From positions 1-14,643 of the forward strand of contig JAGNPU010000008.1 of assembly GCA_017989485.1 (NCBI GenBank): a DNA stretch of 14,643 nucleotides, given 5' to 3'. This DNA is from Neisseriaceae bacterium (lineage in GTDB: Bacteria > Pseudomonadota > Gammaproteobacteria > Burkholderiales > Neisseriaceae). The notes beneath the pieces were generated by a model. The model saw nothing but the letters and a program-made list of their open reading frames with translations, was not told the origin of the DNA and did no database searches. Position numbers and translations under genes: made by a program. How positions within the stretch are numbered: position 1 is the first letter of the stretch; each line of letters begins with the position of its first letter. Shown here one piece after another: positions 6,485 through 12,665 of this stretch.

Positions 6485-8284
6485 ATGAGTCAGAATAAAG
6501 TTGTGGTACCGATGGGCAAGGGGGGCGAGTGGGCCACCATTAAATCCCTCTTGCCTTTTGTGTGGCAGTTTAAATGGCGCGTGATGTTGGCCATTTTTTG
6601 TTTGGTGGCGGCCAAGGTGGCCAGCGTGACCTTACCCCTGTATTTAAAAGACATTGTGGATCAGCTCAGCGTGGCGAACGTCGCCTTGGTCTTGCCCATC
6701 GGCGCCTTGATTGGTTATGGCGTGGCGCGTTTGAGCAGCAGCCTGTTTGGCGAGCTGCGCGATGCGCTGTTTGCCAGGGTCACCAATGGCTCGATCAAAG
6801 AAGTGGCCATCCAGGTGTTCCAACATATTTTCACCCTGTCTATGCGCTTTCATTTAAAGCGTCAAACCGGCGGCGTCACCCGCGACATCGAGCGGGGCAC
6901 CAAGGGCATAGGCTTTTTGCTGAATTTTACCATTTTCAATATTTTGCCGACGCTGTTAGAGCTGGTGATGGTGGCCGCCGTGCTGCTGTGGCGCTACGAC
7001 TTGTGGTTTGCCCTGGTGACGCTGAGCACGATAGGCGTGTACATTCTGTTTACCCTGTTCATTACCGAGAAACGCATGGCCTATCGCCGGCAAATGAACG
7101 AGTTGGACAGCAAGGCCAATACCAAGGCCGTGGACGCCATGTTGAATTATGAAACGGTTAAGTATTTCAGCAACGAAGAATACGAGGAGCAGCGGTACAA
7201 CGCCAACATGAACAAATGGCTGCATTCGGCGGTGCGCAATCAGGTGTCGCTGAACTTTTTAAATGCGGGCCAGGGCGTCATCATCGCCACCGGCATCACC
7301 TTGCTGTTGTGGCTGTCGGCCGAAGGCGTGGTGAAGGGTGACATGAGCGTGGGCGATGTGGTGTTGGTGTCGGCCTATCTGACCCAGCTGTATGCGCCGT
7401 TGAACTTCTTGGGGTTTGTGTATCGTGAAATCAAGCATTCCTTGGCCGATATGGAGCGCATGTTTGGGCTGTTTAAAGAGGGACAGGAAATTTCCGACGC
7501 CGATCAGGCCCAAACCTTGCAGACGGCTCAGGCCGACATTGAGTTCCGGCACGTGGATTTTGGCTATGAGCCCAACCGCCAGATTTTGTACGACGTGAAC
7601 TTTACCATTGCGGCAGGGAAAACCTTGGCGGTGGTTGGCTCATCGGGCGCCGGTAAGTCGACGCTGTCGCGGCTGCTGTTTCGGTTTTACGACGTCACTC
7701 AGGGGGCCATCTTGATTAATGGCATCGACATTCGTCAGCTGACCCAAAAAAGCCTGCGCCAACACATTGGGATTGTGCCGCAAGACACGGTGTTGTTTAA
7801 CGACACGATTAAATACAATATTGCCTATGGCCACCCAGGGGCGACCGATGCGCAGATTGAGGAGGTGGCCAAGGCCGCCAGCATTCACGACTTCATCATG
7901 AGCCTGCCTGATGGCTACCAGAGCGAGGTGGGCGAGCGTGGCCTGAAGCTGTCTGGCGGTGAGAAGCAGCGGGTGGCGATTGCGCGCACCTTGCTGAAAA
8001 ACCCCCCGATTTTGATCTTGGATGAGGCCACCAGCGCCTTAGACACCCGTACCGAGCGCGCGATACAAGAAGAGCTAGTGCAGGTGGCGAAAAACCGCAC
8101 GACATTGATTATTGCCCACAGGCTGTCGACCATCGTCGATGCCGATCAAATCATGGTCATGGATGGCGGTAAGGTGATTGAGCAGGGCACCCACCACGAG
8201 CTGTTGCGCCTAGAGGGACGCTATGCGCAGATGTGGGCCATGCAGCAGGCCAGTGCCGAAGTGCTGGGTGATGAGGTGTCTTAG
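6485..8284 (+). CDS. Atm1-type ABC exporter (fused permease-ATPase)
   Basis: A 599-residue half-transporter that should act as a homodimer in the inner membrane. Six transmembrane helices lie at about 30-310. The segment HLKRQTGGVTRDIERGTKG (123-141) and NYETVKYFSNEEYE (221-234) are characteristic of the Atm1/ABCB7/HMT1 subfamily, which exports glutathione-linked sulfur or metal compounds in bacterial and mitochondrial members. The ATPase domain has Walker A GSSGAGKST (385-393), Q-loop Gln433 (VPQD), signature LSGGE (489-493), Walker B ILILDE (509-514) and the H-loop His545. Nothing is missing. It starts 1 nt after apaG and is the last gene of the run, closed by a strong terminator. The substrate is inferred from the subfamily only; a lipid A (MsbA) role is less likely because of the Atm1-type motifs. 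Confidence 0.88.
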   Translation: MSQNKVVVPMGKGGEWATIKSLLPFVWQFKWRVMLAIFCLVAAKVASVTLPLYLKDIVDQLSVANVALVLPIGALIGYGVARLSSSLFGELRDALFARVTNGSIKEVAIQVFQHIFTLSMRFHLKRQTGGVTRDIERGTKGIGFLLNFTIFNILPTLLELVMVAAVLLWRYDLWFALVTLSTIGVYILFTLFITEKRMAYRRQMNELDSKANTKAVDAMLNYETVKYFSNEEYEEQRYNANMNKWLHSAVRNQVSLNFLNAGQGVIIATGITLLLWLSAEGVVKGDMSVGDVVLVSAYLTQLYAPLNFLGFVYREIKHSLADMERMFGLFKEGQEISDADQAQTLQTAQADIEFRHVDFGYEPNRQILYDVNFTIAAGKTLAVVGSSGAGKSTLSRLLFRFYDVTQGAILINGIDIRQLTQKSLRQHIGIVPQDTVLFNDTIKYNIAYGHPGATDAQIEEVAKAASIHDFIMSLPDGYQSEVGERGLKLSGGEKQRVAIARTLLKNPPILILDEATSALDTRTERAIQEELVQVAKNRTTLIIAHRLSTIVDADQIMVMDGGKVIEQGTHHELLRLEGRYAQMWAMQQASAEVLGDEVS

Positions 8285-8300
8285 CTTAATGAAGGTGCCG

Positions 8301-8337
8301 ACGGCTTTAAGGTTATGCCTTAAAGCCGTTTTTTTGT
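8301..8337 (+). terminator. Strong rho-independent terminator of the nagZ-ABC exporter run
   Basis: A perfect 12-bp stem (ACGGCTTTAAGG / CCTTAAAGCCGT) has a 5-nt loop at 8313-8317 and is followed by a run of T to 8337. It starts 16 nt after the exporter stop. There is no T-run on the opposite strand, so it is oriented for + strand transcription. It also sits just past the end of the convergent minus-strand gene. Confidence 0.93.
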
Positions 8338-8342
8338 CTGGG

Positions 8343-8900
8343 TCAAACGGCTTCAACCTGACGTTTGATGTTGTTGAGAATGCGACGACGAATAAAGCCA
8401 CTGCCGATGCGAATCAGCAGCCAATAGCCGCCGCACAATAGGTAGCTGGCGAAGTCGGGACAATAAATGCGGGTTTCGGTGGTTAAGCGTATTTCTTGCT
8501 TCATCGGGTTAATCGGCTCTAGCCGATAGTTCATCACCAGCTTGGCCACGCCTTTTTTGTCAAAGGCGTGAAAGGCGGCGGCGCTGCCGGGGCGAATAAG
8601 GCCAAAGTCGGGGCGCCAAAATTTACCGATGAGCCCGAGCGCCAACTCTTTGTGATGGTCTTGCCCCAATACGGTAAAGGTGTCCATCCCAAACGGCGGT
8701 TCATCGTTGGGCTGGAAGCCCATTTTTTGCCACAGCCGATCTGGCAGGGCGCGTAAGGACAGCATTTTTTGGATTAAGGGGTCGTGGGTGGCCTCATGGG
8801 TCAAAATGGCGTTCATGATCTTGGCCTCGGGCGCGAAAATATGAATTTTGTGGGTTTCACGAAATTGAAACCTAGGGGCGTAGTAATCAATCAAAGACAT
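8343..8900 (-). CDS. Uncharacterised START/SRPBCC-like protein
   Basis: I do not recognise a named function. With the start at ATG 8898-8900 the product is 185 residues (MSLIDYYAPRFQFRETHKI...). An ATG at 8934-8936 would add 13 residues, but it lies within a TATAAT box, so the downstream start is preferred; neither has a good ribosome site. The pattern suggests a SRPBCC/START-type lipid- or ligand-binding fold: an N-terminal ETHKIHIFAPEAKIMNAI strand-helix, a central FWRPDFGLIRPGSAAAFHAFDKKGVAKLVMNYRLEP, then LTTETRIYCPD and the C-terminal helix YWLLIRIGSGFIRRRILNNIKRQVE. The TETR...YW..IR.GSG.IRR signature is shared by uncharacterised bacterial proteins. No signal peptide is seen. It is convergent with the ABC exporter and separated from dacA by a terminator. 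Confidence 0.6.
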   Translation of the reverse strand: MSLIDYYAPRFQFRETHKIHIFAPEAKIMNAILTHEATHDPLIQKMLSLRALPDRLWQKMGFQPNDEPPFGMDTFTVLGQDHHKELALGLIGKFWRPDFGLIRPGSAAAFHAFDKKGVAKLVMNYRLEPINPMKQEIRLTTETRIYCPDFASYLLCGGYWLLIRIGSGFIRRRILNNIKRQVEAV

Positions 8901-8934
8901 AGGGCACCAAACAAGGCAAAAGACGAATGGCTTC

Positions 8935-8940
8935 ATTATA
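8935..8940 (-). promoter_or_regulatory. -10 box of the SRPBCC-like gene
   Basis: The minus strand reads TATAAT here, a perfect consensus -10, about 35 bp before the preferred ATG at 8900. The -35 region is weak (no good TTGACA match at 16-18 bp). The -10 overlaps the more upstream ATG (8934-8936), arguing against that start. Confidence 0.5.
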
Positions 8941-9027
8941 GTAGGCTATTTACTCTAAGGCCAGTGAAGACGAAAATAAATATCCGTATTGCATGGTGAA
9001 TAAATGCCCGTGTGGGCGTCAGGCCGC

Positions 9028-9056
9028 AAAAAAGCCCCCAGCAGGGCTAGGGGCTT
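9028..9056 (-). terminator. Rho-independent terminator of dacA
   Basis: On the minus strand, AAGCCCCTAGC pairs with GCTGGGGGCTT (11 bp, one G-U pair) around a 3-nt loop, followed by a run of six T. It lies about 20 nt after the dacA stop and separates dacA from the SRPBCC-like gene. Confidence 0.9.
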
Positions 9057-9074
9057 GAGGTAATGGGTAAGGAT

Positions 9075-10217
9075 TTACTTAAACCACAGTAAGATCGTGT
9101 CCCATAGGCGGCCAAAGAAGCCGGCTTCGGCCACTTCTTTTAGGGCCACCACGTCTTTGGTCGCGATGACTTCATCGCCCACCATGATGGTGAGGGTGCC
9201 GACTTTTTGACCAGCCTTAATCGGGCCAACCACGGGCTGTATGGTTTCTAAGGTGGGCTTGATGTTGCCGGCTTGGCCTTTAGGCACGGTGACGTAGACG
9301 TCTTTATTAAAGCCTACTTCCACCTCATTGCTGGCCCCTTTGTACACGCGGATCTTGGCAATCGTGGCCTTGGCGTCGTAGATTTTAGGGGTTTCAAACG
9401 ACTGCAAGGCCCAGTTCAACAGCTTGCTGCTTTCATTGGCACGTGCCTCAGAGCTGTCGGTGCCGACCACCACAGACAGGACGCGACGACCGTTGCGGTT
9501 GCTGGATGCGATCAGGTTATAACCGGCGCTGTCGGTGTGGCCAGTTTTTAAGCCGTCAACGCTAGGGTCGCGATACAACAACAGGTTGCGATTTAGCTGC
9601 TTGATATTGTTGTAGGTGAAGTCTTTAATGGAGTACAGTTTATAGTATTCAGGAAAATCGAGCATGATGGCACTGGATAATGTAGCCAAATCGCGTACAG
9701 TTGTGTAATGTTGTGCTCCTGGTAACCCAGTACTGTTTTCGAAATTTGTGTTGTTCATGCCCAATTGGCGTGCTTGTTCGTTCATCATCACCGCAAAACC
9801 CGCTTCGCTACCCGCGATGGCTTCGGCAAGCGTCACACAAGCATCATTACCCGATTGAACAATCATACCCTTGATCAAATCAGAGACTTTTGCCGGCACC
9901 TTAGGGTCTAAGAACATTCTTGAACCTTCTGTTTTCCAAGCGATTTCAGAGGCGTATAATGTTTGGTCCAGAGTCAGGTGTTTTTCTTGCAGGGCTTTAA
10001 AGGTTAAATAGGCGGTCATCAGCTTGGTTAATGAGGCAGGTTCTATGCGCTCATCCAGGTTTTTTTGACCTAAAATTTGGCCGCTTTGCACGTCTTCGAT
10101 CAGGAAGGCCGTACCCGCTATCTCGGGGACCGGCGGAACGAAAGCAGTTTTAGCTAGGGACAGGGGGCTTAAGCCAAAAGATGCGCTTAAGGCCAATATG
10201 AGCAGGTGTTTTTTCAT
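9075..10217 (-). CDS. dacA: D-alanyl-D-alanine carboxypeptidase (DacA/PBP5-6 family)
   Basis: A 380-residue low-molecular-weight penicillin-binding protein that removes the terminal D-Ala from peptidoglycan stem peptides in the periplasm. A Sec signal peptide (MKKHLLILALSASFGLSPLSLA, about residues 1-22) is followed by the serine-peptidase domain with Ser62-x-x-Lys65 (SLTK), Ser122-Gly-Asn124 and Lys224-Thr-Gly226. The C-terminal PBP5-type beta domain ends in the amphipathic membrane-anchoring helix FFGRLWDTILLWFK. The preferred start is ATG 10215-10217, with a CGAG ribosome site nine bases upstream; an in-frame TTG three codons earlier has no room for one. The part encoded by about 9600-10030 is more AT-rich and uses codons uncommon in neighbouring genes (ACA, AGA, GGA, TCA). 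The paralogue (dacA versus dacC) cannot be decided. Confidence 0.93.
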   Translation of the reverse strand: MKKHLLILALSASFGLSPLSLAKTAFVPPVPEIAGTAFLIEDVQSGQILGQKNLDERIEPASLTKLMTAYLTFKALQEKHLTLDQTLYASEIAWKTEGSRMFLDPKVPAKVSDLIKGMIVQSGNDACVTLAEAIAGSEAGFAVMMNEQARQLGMNNTNFENSTGLPGAQHYTTVRDLATLSSAIMLDFPEYYKLYSIKDFTYNNIKQLNRNLLLYRDPSVDGLKTGHTDSAGYNLIASSNRNGRRVLSVVVGTDSSEARANESSKLLNWALQSFETPKIYDAKATIAKIRVYKGASNEVEVGFNKDVYVTVPKGQAGNIKPTLETIQPVVGPIKAGQKVGTLTIMVGDEVIATKDVVALKEVAEAGFFGRLWDTILLWFK

Positions 10218-10290
10218 TTTGAACAACTCGTTTTTAATTGATTGAACACGGGCACATCGTCAGGTGTCGATATAGAGTGTGCGTGGGTTT

Positions 10291-10310
10291 AAGGCCTATT
10301 TTTGAAGGCC
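10291..10310. repeat. Repeated AAGGCC element in the dacA-ilvA divergent region
   Basis: AAGGCCT at 10291-10297 and AAGGCCT at 10305-10311 flank an 8-nt T-rich spacer. Because AGGCCT is itself palindromic, the pair is both a direct and an inverted repeat. It could be a small hairpin or a regulator site; no function is known. Confidence 0.35.
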
Positions 10311-10331
10311 TCCTATGACTGACTGTATGGT
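10302..10331 (+). promoter_or_regulatory. Candidate ilvA promoter
   Basis: TTGAAG (10302-10307) and TATGGT (10326-10331) are separated by 18 bp, each matching consensus at 4 of 6 positions. This would place the transcript start near 10338, downstream of the ATG at 10315 and upstream of the preferred ilvA start at 10378. The match is moderate. Confidence 0.35.
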
Positions 10332-10377
10332 ACGTGAAAAATTCAATAAAAACACTAGAAATAAACAGCGGAATACT

Positions 10378-11907
10378 ATGACGAACAATCATCAGCACTA
10401 TTTAAAGAAAATTTTAACCGCATCGGTATACGATGTGGCCGAAGAAACGCCCTTAGATCGTGGCCATAATTTGAGCCGACGGTTGAATAACCACATTTTA
10501 TTGAAGCGTGAAGATTTGCAGCCGGTGTTTTCGTTCAAGATACGCGGCGCCTACAATAAAATGGCCAATTTAAGTCCAGAAGACTTGGCCAAGGGCGTGA
10601 TTACCGCCAGCGCCGGCAACCACGCTCAGGGCGTGGCGCTGTCGGCCAAGGTGTTGGGCTGTGAGGCCGTGGTGGTGATGCCGGCGACCACGCCCAACAT
10701 TAAAATTGACGCGGTGCAAAGCCATGGCGCCAAGGTGGTGTTACACGGCAATTCTTTTTCGGACGCCTACGAACACGCCATGAGCCTGGTGGCCACCGAG
10801 GGTAAAATCTACATTCCCCCCTTTGATGACCCTGATGTGATTGCAGGGCAAGGCACGGTGGCGATGGAAATCGTGCGCCAACACCACAAAAAAATCGACG
10901 CCATTTTTGTGCCGATTGGGGGCGGTGGGATTGCCGCCGGCGTGGCCGCCTACGTGAAGAACGTGCGACCTGACATTAAAATCATTGGCGTTGAGCCGAT
11001 AGACTCATGCGGCATGTATTTGTCGATTAAAGAAAACCGCCTGGTCAGCCTGTCTGAGGTAGGCTTGTTTGCCGATGGCGTTGCCGTGAAGCAAATGGGG
11101 GAAGAAACCTTTAAAATTTGCCGTGACCTGCTGGATGAAATCATCCTGGTCGACACCGACGCCATGTGTTCGGCGATTAAAGACATTTTTGAAGACACCC
11201 GCAGCATTACCGAACCTGCCGGCGCTTTGGCGCTGGCCGGCTTAAAGGCTTATATCGAACGCGAAGGGGTGACGGATCAAACCCTAGTGGCCATTTGTAC
11301 CGGGGCCAATATGAATTTTGATCGGCTGGGCCACGTGTCTGAACGCACTGAGTTAAGCGAGCGGCGCGAGGCGATTTTGGCCGTAACCATCCCAGAAAGC
11401 CCAGGCAGCTTTAAGCAATTTTGTCAGGTCATCGGCCACCGCAGCGTGACCGAATTCAACTACCGCTTTGGCACGGCGGAGGCCGCCCACATTTTTGTGG
11501 GCATACAAACCTCAGGCCGTCAGGACATTGCCAAAATCATGGCCGACTTGGCCGCCAATGATTTTGCCGCCATCGACTTAACCGATGAGGAAATGGCCAA
11601 GCTTCACATTCGCCATATGGTTGGGGGGCGCAGCGACAACACCCCGGACGAGCGCGTGTTTAGCTTTGAGTTTCCCGAGCAGCCGGGCGCCTTGCTGCGT
11701 TTTTTAGAAGCGATGCAGCTGGATTGGAACATCAGCCTCTTCCATTACCGCAACCACGGTGCCGATTTCGGCCGCGTATTGGTGGGGGTGCAGGTGCCAG
11801 AAGAAGACCATGCGGCGTTTGAGGCCTCTTTGGTGGGTCTGGGCTATGCCCATAAAGAAGAAACCCAGAACCCGGCCTACCAGCTGTTTTTACGGGGCAA
11901 TCATTAA
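10378..11907 (+). CDS. ilvA: Threonine ammonia-lyase, biosynthetic (threonine deaminase)
   Basis: A PLP enzyme that deaminates threonine to 2-oxobutanoate, the first committed step to isoleucine. From ATG 10378 the product is 509 residues. An open frame continues back to ATG 10315, but that start would lie inside the candidate promoter, and the family's conserved beginning (YLKKILTASVYDVAEETPL) starts shortly after 10378. PLP Lys54 lies in SFKIRGAY; SAGNHAQG (78-85) and the phosphate-binding GGGG (181-184) follow. Two ACT-like regulatory domains (about 332-404 and 426-497) identify the long, isoleucine-inhibited biosynthetic form rather than the short catabolic TdcB. The ribosome site before 10378 is weak (AGCGGA). 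It is followed after 28 nt by the rraB-like gene, probably in the same transcript. Confidence 0.95.
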   Translation: MTNNHQHYLKKILTASVYDVAEETPLDRGHNLSRRLNNHILLKREDLQPVFSFKIRGAYNKMANLSPEDLAKGVITASAGNHAQGVALSAKVLGCEAVVVMPATTPNIKIDAVQSHGAKVVLHGNSFSDAYEHAMSLVATEGKIYIPPFDDPDVIAGQGTVAMEIVRQHHKKIDAIFVPIGGGGIAAGVAAYVKNVRPDIKIIGVEPIDSCGMYLSIKENRLVSLSEVGLFADGVAVKQMGEETFKICRDLLDEIILVDTDAMCSAIKDIFEDTRSITEPAGALALAGLKAYIEREGVTDQTLVAICTGANMNFDRLGHVSERTELSERREAILAVTIPESPGSFKQFCQVIGHRSVTEFNYRFGTAEAAHIFVGIQTSGRQDIAKIMADLAANDFAAIDLTDEEMAKLHIRHMVGGRSDNTPDERVFSFEFPEQPGALLRFLEAMQLDWNISLFHYRNHGADFGRVLVGVQVPEEDHAAFEASLVGLGYAHKEETQNPAYQLFLRGNH

Positions 11908-11935
11908 TGAAGGCCCGCCTTAAAGGATTAAGCGC

Positions 11936-12328
11936 ATGAGCAGCATGAGTAAAGCCGACGTATACAGCCTGTTTGACACCATAGAGGCGGAAAGCGGCTG
12001 GGATTTAAGCACGCCTAAGCTGTGGCAGTTTTTTTTCATCGATGCTTCCGAAGCGGCGCTGAATCAGGCGCTCTCTGTGTTGAAGTTCATGGGGTATCAG
12101 CATGAACAAACTTTTCCCGCTCAGGTCGTCGACGGTGAGGCGCCTTATTTCTTTTTGATGGTGTCTAAACTAGAGGTACACACGGCGTCTTCGTTGCACA
12201 AGCGCAATGAGGAATTGGCTAAGTTTGCGCAAAAAATGGGGCTGGCCGAATACGATGGCATGGATGTCGTGGATCCGGATGAAGGGGCAGACGAAGACGT
12301 GGCGGACGATGAGGCAAGTATGGCCTAA
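11936..12328 (+). CDS. rraB: RraB-like regulator of RNase E
   Basis: A 130-residue small acidic protein resembling the RraB family, which binds RNase E and inhibits its activity on part of the transcriptome. Family-like features are the alpha/beta pattern LWQFFFIDASEAALNQALSVLKFMGY (about 24-49), a strand APYFFLMVSKLEV (about 69-81), a helix LHKRNEELAKFAQKMGLAEYDGMDV (about 87-111) with the conserved YDG, and a strongly acidic tail (DPDEGADEDVADDE). The start is ATG 11936, with AAAGGA at 11922-11927; a second in-frame ATG at 11945 is too far from it. It follows ilvA by 28 nt and ends before a strong terminator, so it is likely the second gene of a two-gene unit with no obvious functional link. 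The family call is good but rests on a short, variable sequence. Confidence 0.78.
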   Translation: MSSMSKADVYSLFDTIEAESGWDLSTPKLWQFFFIDASEAALNQALSVLKFMGYQHEQTFPAQVVDGEAPYFFLMVSKLEVHTASSLHKRNEELAKFAQKMGLAEYDGMDVVDPDEGADEDVADDEASMA

Positions 12329-12350
12329 TCGCTAGCCATGGCGATCACAC

Positions 12351-12385
12351 AAGCAGCAGCCAAATATTTGGGTGCTGCTTTTTTT
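12351..12385 (+). terminator. Rho-independent terminator after rraB
   Basis: A 30-nt near-perfect inverted repeat (12351-12380) has arms AAGCAGCA and TGCTGCTT, one mismatch, then the inner palindrome CCAAATATTTGG. A T-run reaches 12385. It lies 22 nt after the rraB-like stop. Confidence 0.92.
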
Positions 12386-12665
12386 GATGCCTTTGGCACG
12401 GGATGACGAGGTTTTGTAGTGCGTAAAGTGAAAAGCCGGCATTATTCTATCTCGTTATTCAAAGAGCTTAAGCAAAGCCTTGGATTGTTGGTGAAAGTAG
12501 GTTAATCTTAAGTTTAGAGTATATACGCTGATTTATAGAAAGGATGCCGTACCGTAGTCTTCCGTGCACCAATCAACGCCAAAAGAGGCCATAAGGCCCG
12601 TTACGCGTGGTGTGTCGGATTATGATCTGGGTGAAGATCATTAAAGCTAACAAAGGAGAAGAAGC
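12386..12665. other. Long leader/intergenic region of the APC permease
   Basis: No open frame with coding character is present. The region is AT-richer than its surroundings up to about 12540. It contains two CTTAAG words (12467-12472 and 12507-12512), a GGCC-ATAA-GGCC mini-hairpin (12587-12598) and a 7-bp hairpin (12622-12641). No strong -35/-10 pair was found; TATATA at 12520-12525 is a poor candidate. It may hold the permease promoter, a structured leader or a small RNA, but none of these can be shown from the sequence alone. Confidence 0.4.
12622..12641 (+). promoter_or_regulatory. Hairpin just upstream of the permease ribosome site
   Basis: ATGATCT and AGATCAT form a perfect 7-bp stem around a 6-nt GGGTGA loop, ending 11 nt before AAGGAG (12653-12658). 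No T-run follows, so it is not a terminator. It could affect translation or be a protein-binding site. Confidence 0.4.

Noticed and set aside
6574..7152. Open frame of 192 codons on the + strand inside the ABC exporter
   Set aside because: Out-of-frame reading with Arg/His-rich composition; the exporter frame is continuous with all motifs.
11047..11345. GTCTGA-containing words resembling the meningococcal uptake core (for example at 11336)
   Set aside because: Each lies in conserved ilvA coding sequence and matches only 6-7 bases; no full uptake word is present.
12467..12512. Two CTTAAG words in the permease leader as a second PmrA box
   Set aside because: They are 40 bp apart and neither has a second half-site at 5-bp spacing.
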